Shown: in pieces, positions 8,132-17,125 of the stretch | How positions within the stretch are numbered: the stretch's first letter is position 1 | How the letters are laid out: each line of letters starts with the position of its first letter | Assembly (NCBI GenBank): GCA_036374795.1 | Contig: DASUTC010000284.1 | Span: 1 to 38,469 of the forward strand | Direction: 5' to 3' | DNA length: 38,469 bases | Source: Herpetosiphonaceae bacterium | GTDB taxonomy: Bacteria; Chloroflexota; Chloroflexia; Chloroflexales; Kallotenuaceae | The notes under the pieces: generated by a model | The model's database searches: none | Told to the model about the DNA's origin: nothing | What the model saw: only the letters and a program-made list of their open reading frames with translations | Made by a program: the position numbers and the translations under genes

Positions 8132-9229
8132 TTACCGACCCCGGCGCGCCCGGACCGCCTCCGCCAGCTCGTGCAGGATCGCGGACGTCGTTTCCCAGCC
8201 CATACAGCCATCCGTGATGCTCTGCCCGTAGACCAGCCGGGATGGATCAGTGAGGTCCTGCCGACCCTCGACTAGAAAGCTCTCCAACATCACACCCACG
8301 ATGCCACGGGTGCCCCCTGCCACCTGGGCACCAATCTCTGCCACGACGGCTGGCTGACGGCGTTCGTCCTTCCGGCTGTTGTCGTGGCTGGCGTCGATCA
8401 TCAGGCGCGTTGGCAGATCGGCGCGGCGCAGGCTCTCCAGCACCCGCCCGACGCTCTCCGCGTCGTAATTCGGGCCGCTCCTACCGCCGCGTAAGATCAC
8501 ATGGCAGTCGGCGTTGCCGCGGGTGGTAATGATCGCGGCCAGGCCCTGATCGGTGACGCCGAGGAAACTGTGCGGGCTGGCTGCCGCCCGCACCGCATCG
8601 ATCGCCATCTGCACACCCCCGCCCGTCCCGTTCTTGAAGCCCACCGGCATCGAAAGGCCGGAGGCCAGGTTGCGATGGACCTGGCTCTCAGTCGTGCGCG
8701 CACCGATCGCGGCCCAGGCGACCGCATCGGCGAAGAACTGCGGCGAGATCGGGTCGAGGAACTCGCAGGCGATGGGTAGCCTGAGCGCGACGATGTCCAG
8801 CAGCAGCCTGCGCGCAAGATACAACCCGTCGTTGACGGCGAAGCTCCCGTCGAGATGCGGGTCATTGATCAGGCCCTTCCAGCCCACCGTCGTCCGCGGC
8901 TTCTCGAAGTAGACACGCATGACGATCCGCAGATCCTGCACCAATGCATCGGCGAGGGCCGTGAGGCGCTGCGCGTAGTCACGGGCAGCCACAGGATCAT
9001 GGATCGAGCACGGGCCGACAACGACGACCAGCCGGTCGTCCCGCTGGTCCAGAATGTCAATGATCTCTGTGCGAGCGGAACGCACGGCCGCCATGCCCGC
9101 CTCGGTTAACGGCAACTGCTCAAGCAAGATGACCGGTGGGACCAACGCTCGAATGCCCGTGACGCGCAAGTCGCGGGTCGTCGCAGGCCCGCCGTTGCTG
9201 AGCGGACCCGTCTTGTTAGCACTTAACAT
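8132..9229 (-). CDS. aroG: 3-deoxy-7-phosphoheptulonate (DAHP) synthase, class I
   Basis: This encodes 365 residues, the normal length for the AroF/G/H class. The enzyme condenses phosphoenolpyruvate and erythrose 4-phosphate, the first step of the shikimate pathway. Visible signatures are VVVGPCSIHDPVAARDYA (metal-binding Cys) near residue 70, VYFEKPRTTVGWKGLINDP near 106, GFKNGTGGGVQMAIDA near 198, ILRGGRSGPNY, and MIDASHDNSRKD near 280. The start at 9229 is preceded by AAGGGGCAGGGG. Class I enzymes are usually feedback-inhibited by an aromatic amino acid; which one cannot be read here, and the symbol stands for the family rather than an isozyme. No other shikimate gene is adjacent. Confidence 0.93.
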   Translation of the reverse strand: MLSANKTGPLSNGGPATTRDLRVTGIRALVPPVILLEQLPLTEAGMAAVRSARTEIIDILDQRDDRLVVVVGPCSIHDPVAARDYAQRLTALADALVQDLRIVMRVYFEKPRTTVGWKGLINDPHLDGSFAVNDGLYLARRLLLDIVALRLPIACEFLDPISPQFFADAVAWAAIGARTTESQVHRNLASGLSMPVGFKNGTGGGVQMAIDAVRAAASPHSFLGVTDQGLAAIITTRGNADCHVILRGGRSGPNYDAESVGRVLESLRRADLPTRLMIDASHDNSRKDERRQPAVVAEIGAQVAGGTRGIVGVMLESFLVEGRQDLTDPSRLVYGQSITDGCMGWETTSAILHELAEAVRARRGR

Positions 9230-9336
9230 CCCCTGCCCCTTCCCGTTCGGCTAGACCAACAGGCCATGATCGGTTGACGGTGGGCTACTGCCCCACGGCT
9301 CCGGTGTGCTTCCGCATGGTCTGATGATCGAGGTAC

Positions 9337-9365
9337 ATTATAATAGCCTTCGTCGGTGCGACCAA
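9337..9365 (-). promoter_or_regulatory. Predicted promoter of DAHP synthase
   Basis: On the minus strand TTGGTC (9360-9365) is followed after 17 bp by a perfect TATAAT (9337-9342), about 108 bp before the start codon. The leader contains a GTGGG/CCCAC hairpin near 9280-9296. Confidence 0.55.
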
Positions 9366-9399
9366 AGACGGAACCTCCAGCCGGGAAACAAGGGCTCCT

Positions 9400-9615
9400 G
9401 GTGCCGAACCCGGAGGTGACGGGGAGCACCGTCGCCACGGCGAGCGCCTCAAACGCGGCTCCAACCACCGTCAGGACTAGTCCAATGGTGAGCCAGCGAT
9501 GTGAGGCGTCCCAGATGCGTGGCACAGGCGCGTTCGGTGCGATCCCTCGTCCCCTGCGGTGGTGGATCGGGTGTTGATGTTCAGCATGCGCTGCCCCTAA
9601 CATGTGCGGTCGCAT
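9400..9615 (-). pseudogene. Remnant of the N-terminus of an MFS transporter
   Basis: Within a minus-strand frame, the stretch SHRWLTIGLVLTVVGAAFEA followed by LAVATVLPVTSGFG matches the first membrane helix of drug/proton MFS antiporters (the common pattern is a hydrophobic helix with AFEALAVATALP). After about 35 residues similarity ends and the frame runs into the DAHP synthase promoter. No other MFS helix is found nearby. This is a truncated fossil; it is probably not expressed as a transporter. Confidence 0.55.
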
Positions 9616-9827
9616 TTCGCTCCTGTGAGCGCGACCACCATGATACCGAGGAGGGTAGAGGTCCGGCAAGGGATCGCCATCGGTCTGAGGGCGGTTCCAC
9701 GACCTGATCCAATGCTCACGCTGCGCGGGGACCGCCGACGTGGCGTGGCACGGGCCAACGTCGAGCTTCGATCCGTAGGAAGCGGTCGGGTGGAGCGTCG
9801 GCTTGCTTCACAGCCGATATGGATGCG

Positions 9828-10676
9828 TCACCAGGGGTGCGGCTGGCTGTAGGCAAGCGGCTCCTGATCCAGGCCGTAGCGGGCGTAGGCCGTATCGATC
9901 TGGGGATAGGCGCGCTCCACCAGGTCTAGTGTTTCGGCCAGGACCACCCGCAGGTGGTCCGCCGCGTGGATCGGGGGTTTATGGAACATGGCGTGTAATC
10001 GTGCCGCAATCTGATGCGGGGTGTGCCGCATCCGCCGCAACGCGGGGTACATCCATTTGAAGGTCGGAAAATAGGACTCATTCAGCGCGAGCAGGACGAG
10101 GAACAGGCTACAGTGAATTGCGCTCAGGGTGTGGTAGAACGCGGTCGGATTGTCGCGGTGGGCCGCGAAATTGAGGTGGCGGAGATGAAAGTGTGGAATG
10201 TAGCTCTGGATAAAGCGCAGGGCGAGCTCGCTTGGATACGCGGCAGTGCTGGCCTGCCACACGTGGACGTGCTGCTCACCATACAGCGGAAGACACGACC
10301 GCAACGTATCGACGCGGTTATTCGCCACGAGATCAAGGCTCCACTCATGCAGCACGCTGTGGATCACCGCGTGCTCGTTCGCCCGCGTGGTATGCCACAG
10401 ATCCACGGGAATACCCTGGATGCGGAATGCGCTCTGATAGCCCGGATCGAACACGGGATAGCGATATTCCGCCTGTAACGCCCGCACAAGGGTGGCGTGC
10501 TGATCAGGAGTCGGTAGCTGGTCCCAGACTACGAGGAGTTCGAGGTCGGAGTACGAGTCGCTGTAGTCACGCGCGACGGAACCCACCACCGCGATCGCTT
10601 CGATCGCAGTAAACTGCTGCAAGTGGGTGCTTAAGGTGTGCGCAAAATCCAGACGCCACTGCGCATGGGCATTCAT
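9828..10676 (-). CDS. Nucleotidyltransferase-domain protein
   Basis: This encodes 282 residues. The N-terminal half has the polymerase-beta-type nucleotidyltransferase motif: IAVVGSVARDYSDSYSDLEL at residues 28-47, with the GS pair and the metal-binding D44-x-E46. A helical C-terminal domain follows (FIQSYIPHFHLRHLNFAAHR and YFPTFKWMYPALRRM), as in proteins that add a nucleotide to a small acceptor such as aminoglycosides or lincosamides. The start at 10676 has AAGGGA about 9 nt upstream. The acceptor is unknown. It lies downstream of the transporter operon on the same strand but about 180 bp away. Confidence 0.75.
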   Translation of the reverse strand: MNAHAQWRLDFAHTLSTHLQQFTAIEAIAVVGSVARDYSDSYSDLELLVVWDQLPTPDQHATLVRALQAEYRYPVFDPGYQSAFRIQGIPVDLWHTTRANEHAVIHSVLHEWSLDLVANNRVDTLRSCLPLYGEQHVHVWQASTAAYPSELALRFIQSYIPHFHLRHLNFAAHRDNPTAFYHTLSAIHCSLFLVLLALNESYFPTFKWMYPALRRMRHTPHQIAARLHAMFHKPPIHAADHLRVVLAETLDLVERAYPQIDTAYARYGLDQEPLAYSQPHPW

Positions 10677-10859
10677 AGATCGCTTCCCTTCAGGGGCGGA
10701 AACCTGCCCGCCTGGTCCAACGGGCACTCCGGCGGGAGGAGCGCCCGCGCTTCAACGCCGTGTGACCGGAGGCAGACGATTCCGCTGGGCGCGGGCGATG
10801 CGACGCTGCACCACCCGGGGCGCGCGCTGCGCTTTCCGATACATCGATCCGCGCATGGT

Positions 10860-12797
10860 CTAGGTGTATGGGGCGCTGGCCGCATGTCCTCCCTCGCCAC
10901 GGCTGATGGCGTCGATCGGAACATGCACCGATGGCCCTCCGCGCTCCAGTTTCGGGATCGCCTCGAGCAGCCGCCGCGTGTAGTCGTCCTGAGGCTGCGT
11001 AATGATCTGTCTTGCCGACCCGTGTTCCACGACCTGACCTTGGCTGAGCACCAGGATCTCATCCGAAAGCAACCGGGCGCTCAGCAGGTCGTGCGTGATG
11101 TACAGCATGGCGATGCGGTGATCGCGCACGAGCTGGTCCAGCAATTGGAGGATCTCGGCGCGGATCGACACGTCAAGCGACGAGATCGGCTCGTCCGCGA
11201 TGATCATCTGCGGCTCGGGCGCTAAGGCCCGCGCGATCACCACGCGCTGGCGCTGCCCGCCGGAAAGCTGATGCGGGTTCTTGCTGGCAAACTGCTCTGC
11301 CGGCGACAGTCCCACCGTCTCCAGCAGCTCCAGCACTCTAGCCTCCGCCTGTCGCGCCGACATGCCGCGATAATTGACCAATGGGCGGCTCAGCAGATAC
11401 ATAATCGTATGTACCGGATTCAGCGCCGAATACGGGTCCTGGAACACATACTGGACGTTCTGCAGGTAGTCGCGCACCGCGCGCTGGCTGCGCAGCTGAT
11501 CGACGCGCGTGTTGCCAAACCAGATCTCGCCACTGTCAGGCCGCTCGATGGCGGTCACGAGGCGCGCGATCGTGCTCTTGCCGCTCCCGCTCTGCCCCAC
11601 CAGGCCGGTGACGTGACCGGCTCGGAGCGTGAACGACACGTTATTGACCGCCTGGAGCGGTGTGGACGTGAAGAATCCCAACCGTCGACGGTAGGTTTTG
11701 CAGACGTTGACCACGCGCATCACCTCCGCGCCCTCCACCGGCTGCGCCTTGTGCGAGGTCGCCTCGGAGAAGGCGGCCTCGACGAACGACGGGCCTTCCT
11801 CGCGGCGCTGGCGGTCGCCGAAGCGCGTGCTCGTGGCCCACTGCATCTGGGCTACATGGCAGGCCGCCTTGCCGTCCCACATCGGCACCAGCGGCGGCTT
11901 CTGCTCGACACAGATCTGGATGCGCTCAGGGCAGCGCGGTGCGAAGGGACAGGCGGCAGGTGGCCTGGTCAGGTCGGGTGGCCTGCCGGGGATGTAGGTA
12001 ATCTCGACCGTGGCGCCGGCTGGATCGGCGTACGAGCCGAGCAGGCCGTCGGTGTAGGGATGGAGGGCATGGCGCACCATACACGCCGAGGGCTGATCCT
12101 CGACCAGTTCGCCGGCATACATCACCAGCACACGATCGGATACCTGGAGCACGGTGCCGAGGTCATGGCTGATCAGCAGCACGGCAAAGCCTTGCTCGCG
12201 CTGGAGCGCGCGCAGATTATACATAATCTCTTTCTGCACGAGCACGTCCAGCCCGGTCGTCGGCTCGTCCAACAGCACGAACTGCGGCTGAAGGGCGAGC
12301 GCAAGCGCCAGGTTGACCCGCTGCTTCATCCCGCCGGAAAGCTCATGCGGGAAGAAGCGCATGAAGTCGGGCTCGATCTTGACCATCTGAAGCAGTTGGG
12401 CGATCCGATCGCGGATCTGCGCACCGCTCATGGTGGTCTTTTGCTCCATCACGTCGCGAAACTGCGCCTCGATGCGCATCACCGGATTGAGCGCGTTCAT
12501 GCTGCTCTGAAACACGCACGACAGGTCGCGCCAGCGCATCGGACGCAGCTCGTCCTCCGGCATGGTGGTGATGTCCTTGCCCATGAAACGCACGCTGCCG
12601 CCCGTGATCCTGCCCGGACGCTGGAGCAAGCGCAGGATCGCCGCGCCAAGCGTCGACTTGCCGCTGCCGGACTCTCCAACGAGCCCCACGAACTCGCCCG
12701 GATCGAGCGAGAAGGTCACATTCCGCACAGCCTGGAGCGGCGTCCGCTTCGTGGTTTCATAGGTGATGTCCAGGTTTTCGACTTCAAGCAACGCCAT
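10860..12797 (-). CDS. Fused Dpp/Opp-type ABC transporter ATPase (DppD-DppF fusion)
   Basis: This encodes 645 residues holding two complete ATPase domains. The first (1-330) has Walker A GESGSGKST, signature LSGGMKQR, Walker B VLLDEPTTGLD, H-loop SHD and a C-terminal oligo_HPY segment with Cys residues (CPFAPRCPERIQIC). The second (about 355-630) has GQSGSGKST, LSGGQRQR, MIIADEPISSLD and THD. Separate DppD and DppF subunits are the norm, so this is a fusion. The protein powers import of the ligand captured by the binding protein upstream. It starts 4 nt after the permease stop. Family members carry peptides or oligosaccharides; the divergent beta-galactosidase favours a sugar. Confidence 0.92.
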   Translation of the reverse strand: MALLEVENLDITYETTKRTPLQAVRNVTFSLDPGEFVGLVGESGSGKSTLGAAILRLLQRPGRITGGSVRFMGKDITTMPEDELRPMRWRDLSCVFQSSMNALNPVMRIEAQFRDVMEQKTTMSGAQIRDRIAQLLQMVKIEPDFMRFFPHELSGGMKQRVNLALALALQPQFVLLDEPTTGLDVLVQKEIMYNLRALQREQGFAVLLISHDLGTVLQVSDRVLVMYAGELVEDQPSACMVRHALHPYTDGLLGSYADPAGATVEITYIPGRPPDLTRPPAACPFAPRCPERIQICVEQKPPLVPMWDGKAACHVAQMQWATSTRFGDRQRREEGPSFVEAAFSEATSHKAQPVEGAEVMRVVNVCKTYRRRLGFFTSTPLQAVNNVSFTLRAGHVTGLVGQSGSGKSTIARLVTAIERPDSGEIWFGNTRVDQLRSQRAVRDYLQNVQYVFQDPYSALNPVHTIMYLLSRPLVNYRGMSARQAEARVLELLETVGLSPAEQFASKNPHQLSGGQRQRVVIARALAPEPQMIIADEPISSLDVSIRAEILQLLDQLVRDHRIAMLYITHDLLSARLLSDEILVLSQGQVVEHGSARQIITQPQDDYTRRLLEAIPKLERGGPSVHVPIDAISRGEGGHAASAPYT

Positions 12798-12801
12798 GAC
12801 T

Positions 12802-13884
12802 CTACTCCTCCCGCAGGTGCGGATTGCTGAGCGCGTCGACGCCGAAGTTGATCATCGTGAGCGACAAGGTGATCAGCGACAGCATGAGCGTCGGCGCGGC
12901 CAGCCAGGCCCACTGGCCGGTCAGCATCGCGCCGCCGTTATTGGCCCAGTAGAGCATCGTTCCCCAGCTGATCGAGTTCGGGTCGCCCAGCCCCAGGAAG
13001 GCCAGGCCAGCCTCCGCGCCGATCGCGCCGTTCGCCGCGCCGATAAAGCTCATCACTACGAACGACATCATGTTGGGCATGACCTCGCGAAAGATGATGC
13101 GGATTGTGCTGTCGCCCGCAAAGCGCGCCGAGGTGATGTATTCGCGCGCCCGCAGCGAGATCACCTGCGCGCGCTTCATGCGCGCGCCCCAGGCCCAGCC
13201 GGTGATGCCGATCACCACAATCGTCAGCGACAGGCCGCGCACCGGCGCGTAGGCCGCCAGCGCGATCATCAGCGGCAGCGTCGGGATCACCAGCGCCAGG
13301 TTGATGAAGAACGAGAGCACGTCGTCGACGATGCCCTGCATGTAGCCCGCCGTCATGCCGATGACCAGCGCGATGGCGGTCGCCAGACCGCCCGCGAGCA
13401 CACCGACCAGCAGCGAGGTACGGGCACCCCAGATCAGCTGCGACAGCACATCCTGACCGGCCTGGGTCGTGCCCAGCAGGTGTTCGCCGCTGGGCGGCTG
13501 CGCGGCCATGAAGCTGGTGTCGCGCGGATCGTAGGGCGCTAAGATCGGCGCCAGCAGCGCCAGCAGGAAAAACATGAACAGCAGGACCAGCCCAACCCGC
13601 GCCTTCCGGTTGGCCCACAGCACGTCGAACCAGCGCGGCAGGCGTCGGCGCGCGCGCGTGGTCGACGCGGCGACATCATCGCGGACGCTGTCGGGCGTAG
13701 CGGCTGCCGAAACCGCCGCGCTCGCGCCGGAGAGCGGCTGCACGTCGTCGTTCGCCGTCGCCGATCCGGGCACGGATGTGAGCGGCGACGTGCCGGACGT
13801 GGTAGCACCCACGTCGGCCAGTTGATCCTGCTTGGTTGCCTCGGCGGCGTTGACCTGCCGCATATTGCGATCGTGAGCAGCCAT
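12802..13884 (-). CDS. ABC transporter permease, DppC/OppC type
   Basis: This encodes 360 residues. A low-complexity, Ala/Ser/Thr-rich cytoplasmic extension of about 85 residues precedes the first membrane helix (GLVLLFMFFLLALLAPILAP). The permease core has GTTQAGQDVLSQLIWGARTS, the family motif for DppC, then several helices and the coupling loop (REYITSARFAGDSTIRIIFR, with EVMPN after it). Its ATG overlaps the stop of the preceding permease by one base (TGATG), so translation is coupled. The long N-terminal tail is unusual compared with typical DppC proteins of about 300 residues. Confidence 0.9.
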   Translation of the reverse strand: MAAHDRNMRQVNAAEATKQDQLADVGATTSGTSPLTSVPGSATANDDVQPLSGASAAVSAAATPDSVRDDVAASTTRARRRLPRWFDVLWANRKARVGLVLLFMFFLLALLAPILAPYDPRDTSFMAAQPPSGEHLLGTTQAGQDVLSQLIWGARTSLLVGVLAGGLATAIALVIGMTAGYMQGIVDDVLSFFINLALVIPTLPLMIALAAYAPVRGLSLTIVVIGITGWAWGARMKRAQVISLRAREYITSARFAGDSTIRIIFREVMPNMMSFVVMSFIGAANGAIGAEAGLAFLGLGDPNSISWGTMLYWANNGGAMLTGQWAWLAAPTLMLSLITLSLTMINFGVDALSNPHLREE

Positions 13885-14879
13885 CAGGTACCCTCTCCTT
13901 TCCGCACGCGGGGGTCGAGCCAGCCGTACATCAGGTCCGCGATCAGGTTCGCCAGCAGCACGCCGACGGTCGTGAAGAGGAAGATGGTCTGCATCAGCGG
14001 ATAATCGCGGTTGCCGACGGCCTCGAAGAGGAGCCGACCCATGCCCGGATAATTGAACAGGCCCTCGACGAAGACCAGACCGCCGAGGATACCGCCGAGC
14101 GAGATCGCAAAGCCGGTCACGTTCGGCATAATCGCGTTGCGCGCGCTGTACCGGAGGGCCACCTTCCAGGGCGAGAGCCCCTTCGCCAGCGCCAGCCGCG
14201 TGTAATCCTCGCCCAGCGTCTGGATCATGTTGTTGCGCATACCCATGACCCAGCCGATCGGTGCCGTCAGCAGGATCGAGAGCGCGGGCAGGATCGCGTG
14301 CCGCAGGATATCCCCGGTGTACTCCCAGCCATACTCGCGCGTCGATGTCTGGCTGAAGCCGCCGCCCATCGGCAGCCAGTTGAGCTTGAAGGCAAAGACG
14401 TAGATCATCAGCATCGCGATGCCGTAGTACGGGAGCGTCCCAAGAAACGTCAGGCCCAGGCTCACGATCGAGTCAAAGGCGGTGTTGCGCCTCCAGGCCG
14501 CGAACGCTCCCAGCAGCGTGCCGATGATAAAGCCCAGCACCTGCGTCACACCGGCCAGCGCGATGGTCCAGAGGATCGCCTGCCCGATCATCTCCATCAC
14601 GGTATACGGGAAGTAGGAGGAGGAGACGCCGAACTCGCCGCGCACGAGGTTGCCCAAATAGTCAACATACTGCTGGAAGAGATTTCCATCCGGCGTGCCG
14701 AGCATCGCGCGAATCGCGGCGACCTGCGCCGGATCGATCGCTCGGTTCTGGCCGGCGATCTTGCGCACGATCGCCTCCGCCGGGTCGCCGGGCTGTAGCC
14801 GTGGGATGAAGAAGTTCAGCGTAATAGCGGCCCAGAGGGTCAGCAGGAAAAACAGGATCCGGCGAATAAAGTAGCGCAT
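13884..14879 (-). CDS. ABC transporter permease, DppB/OppB type
   Basis: This encodes 331 residues, normal for DppB. The N-terminus MRYFIRRILFFLLTLWAAIT is the first membrane helix, followed by NFFIPRLQPGDPAEAIV. The C-terminal half has the coupling-loop motif ALAKGLSPWKVALRYSARNA and GLFNYPGMGRLLFEAVGNRD, both typical. The start at 14879 is set by the helix and by CGGAG about 10 nt upstream; the longer frame to 14954 would put non-homologous residues ahead of the helix. It pairs with the DppC-type permease immediately downstream. Confidence 0.9.
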   Translation of the reverse strand: MRYFIRRILFFLLTLWAAITLNFFIPRLQPGDPAEAIVRKIAGQNRAIDPAQVAAIRAMLGTPDGNLFQQYVDYLGNLVRGEFGVSSSYFPYTVMEMIGQAILWTIALAGVTQVLGFIIGTLLGAFAAWRRNTAFDSIVSLGLTFLGTLPYYGIAMLMIYVFAFKLNWLPMGGGFSQTSTREYGWEYTGDILRHAILPALSILLTAPIGWVMGMRNNMIQTLGEDYTRLALAKGLSPWKVALRYSARNAIMPNVTGFAISLGGILGGLVFVEGLFNYPGMGRLLFEAVGNRDYPLMQTIFLFTTVGVLLANLIADLMYGWLDPRVRKGEGT

Positions 14880-14978
14880 AGCTATGCTCCGTCTTTCTGC
14901 GGCTGTGGCCTGGCCGGAACAGCGGTGTCCGGCCAGGCTCCGCCGATACGACACGGCACGGGTGCTCCCGACCGTGCC

Positions 14979-16694
14979 TTACTGCCCGCTCGGCCTCAGA
15001 TGCGTGATGATCAGGAGCGCGTCGCCGGGCTTGGCATAGGGATCGTCCTTGTTCGGCCAGCCCTCGGCCTTGCGGGTGCTGTACTCGAACCAGTTCGCGC
15101 CGTACCACAGCGGCACCGTCGGGAACTGCTCGGCGGAGTACCTCGCGAGCTCGCCGACCACCTTCTTCTGCTCCGCTTCGTCCACGGTGGAGCGCAGCTG
15201 ATCGATCAGCTTGTCGACATCGGGATTCTTGTGGAAGATGTAGTTCGACGCCGGCGGCGACTGGCTGTGCAGATGGTAGTAGTAGTTGTCGTACATGCTG
15301 CACGAGCCGCCATGCACGACGAAGAGCATGTCGTAGTTGCCCGCGGCCCGCTGCGACTCGACTGTCTCCGGGGTGGGTGTCTGCACGTTCACGGTCAGAC
15401 CGAGCGCGTTCAGATTGGCCTGAATGATCTGGGCCGCCTGGATCCAGTCGGTCCAGCCGCTTTGCACCAGGAAGGTCAACTCCATCGGCTGGCCGTCCTT
15501 GGTCATAAACTTGCCGTCGCTCCCTTTCTTATAGCCGGCCTTTTCGAGGATCTGCGTTGCCTGTGCCTGGTCGAAGGGGAACATGCCGTCGTTCTGGATG
15601 CCGGACGGGAGCCAGTCCTTCTGGCCCGGCAGCACCAGACCCGTCTGGCTGGCCTGGGCAACATAGCCGAACTGCGCCTTGGTGATGATCTCCTCGCGGT
15701 TGATCGCGTAGGCCATCGCGCGCCGGAACTCGACATCATTGAACGGCGCCTTCTGGAGGTTCATGCCCAGGCCGATCGCGCCGCCAGCCGGGAACCAGTA
15801 ATGGTTGTGCTTGGGATCACGGGCGACGTACGCCTGCTCGATATTGGGAACGAACATGGCGTTCATGTCATATTCGCCCTGTGCCAGCTTCAGGTTCTCG
15901 ACCTGGTTGCCACCCTCCGCTTTGGTGAACACCAGCTCATTGACCTTCACCTTGTCCGCCTGCCAGTAGCTCGGGTTGCGCTTGAGGACAAGCTGGCGCT
16001 GGTTGAAGCTTGCCGGCAGGAACGGCCCGGTAGCTACCGGGCTCTCGTTGACAAACGTCACGGGATCGGCCTGCTTTTCCCAGATATGCTTGGGAACGAT
16101 TCGCTGGTTCGCAACGCGCTCGAACAGCGAGACGGCGGGCTCCTTGAACGTGAAGACGATGGTGTTGCCGTCGGCGGTGACGGTGTCGAGCGATTTCCAC
16201 AGACCGCGCGTATCCAGCGCCTGGTGCTCCTTGAGCATGTTGAGCGTAAACACTACGTCGTCCGGCGTGAAGGGCTGCCCGTCACTCCACTTCACGCCCT
16301 CGCGGATCGTAAGCTGGAGATTCTGCGGGTCCTTCCACGCATACTCCGTCGCAAGCCACGGGTGGTACTCGCAGGCATAGCTGTTGAGCACGAGCAGCGG
16401 CTCGTAGATATACATGCCGTCGCCCAGCAGCACGTTGGGCGAGAACGGATTGTAGTTGACCTGTGGAGTCGAGCCGCCGCCAAAGCTGCCGAGGTTCAGC
16501 CGTTCGATCATACCGTCGGCAGCGCCGCTCTGCTCGGCTGAGCCGCCGCCCTCGGTCGCGGCAGGCTGCGACGGCTGCGGCGACGCGGCGCGGTTCGCGT
16601 CTCCCGCGGCGCCGTTTTCCGACGATCCGCCACAGGCCGCCAGCACCAGTGCCAGCACGACTGTGAGGGCTACTCCATACCATGATCGAGTCAT
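14979..16694 (-). CDS. Extracellular solute-binding lipoprotein, family 5 (SBP_bac_5)
   Basis: This encodes 571 residues. The N-terminus MTRSWYGVALTVVLALVLAA is a lipoprotein signal ending in LAAC, with Cys as the lipid anchor, then a Gly/Ser/Ala/Pro-rich linker. The mature domain has the family-5 patterns REGVKWSDGQPFTPDDVVFT near residue 155, TGPF, and RRAMAYAINREEI. The start at 16694 has a near-perfect GGAGGAGG site. It heads the operon and should capture an oligopeptide or oligosaccharide outside the membrane. The many Trp and Tyr residues and the neighbouring glycosidase suit a sugar ligand, but that is inference. Confidence 0.92.
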   Translation of the reverse strand: MTRSWYGVALTVVLALVLAACGGSSENGAAGDANRAASPQPSQPAATEGGGSAEQSGAADGMIERLNLGSFGGGSTPQVNYNPFSPNVLLGDGMYIYEPLLVLNSYACEYHPWLATEYAWKDPQNLQLTIREGVKWSDGQPFTPDDVVFTLNMLKEHQALDTRGLWKSLDTVTADGNTIVFTFKEPAVSLFERVANQRIVPKHIWEKQADPVTFVNESPVATGPFLPASFNQRQLVLKRNPSYWQADKVKVNELVFTKAEGGNQVENLKLAQGEYDMNAMFVPNIEQAYVARDPKHNHYWFPAGGAIGLGMNLQKAPFNDVEFRRAMAYAINREEIITKAQFGYVAQASQTGLVLPGQKDWLPSGIQNDGMFPFDQAQATQILEKAGYKKGSDGKFMTKDGQPMELTFLVQSGWTDWIQAAQIIQANLNALGLTVNVQTPTPETVESQRAAGNYDMLFVVHGGSCSMYDNYYYHLHSQSPPASNYIFHKNPDVDKLIDQLRSTVDEAEQKKVVGELARYSAEQFPTVPLWYGANWFEYSTRKAEGWPNKDDPYAKPGDALLIITHLRPSGQ

Positions 16695-17125
16695 ACCGCC
16701 TCCTCCTTCATCTGCGTTGACAAGTAGAGGTACCCCAACCCAGGCTCCCGAGTACGCTCTGCTTGTTTCCTGCCCTTGGGAGCGACGACGCCGAACACGG
16801 CACGGCGGGTCCGACCAGCGGGCATCCGGCATGGCGGGGCTGGACCTCTCGTTCAGCGCTGGCATCCTGCACGACCTGACCAGCAGCGTGAACGACCCGC
16901 GAGCTTGTGGCGATCGAAGCGCCCGTGGGCTGTGCCGCCTCATGCACCATTGTGTTCTGGTTGCTCTTCTTCATCGAACGTGCTAACGTGTATGGTAAAC
17001 GTTTACAGATGGCGTCAGCACGGCACGATGAACGGTTGAGCACGATCGAGACAGAGACGGTAGGGTCTGCTCATGCAGAAGGCGTACCACGAACACGCCG
17101 CCGCGCGGAAGAGAGGAGACTCCAG
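16695..17125. promoter_or_regulatory. Divergent control region with LacI-type operator
   Basis: This 430-bp gap separates the divergent transporter operon and beta-galactosidase. The palindrome TAAACGTTTA (16996-17005), within TGGTAAACGTTTACAGA, matches the central-CG operators of LacI/GalR regulators. A weak plus-strand promoter (TTGCTC, 17 bp, TAACGT) would end just before it, so a bound repressor would block the start. No LacI-family gene is in the window. No other gene is evident in the gap. Confidence 0.65.

Noticed and set aside
9275-9337. Short open frame ahead of DAHP synthase as an attenuator leader peptide
   Set aside because: The first ATG overlaps the -10 box and could not be transcribed; the remaining frame has no run of aromatic codons.
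11271-12830. 519-codon plus-strand frame opposite the ABC ATPase
   Set aside because: It is the antisense shadow of a clearly homologous ATPase gene and is rich in His/Arg/Leu without any domain.
14925-16541. 538-codon plus-strand frame opposite the solute-binding protein
   Set aside because: It is a shadow of the SBP gene; the opposite strand has the lipobox, ribosome site and family motifs.
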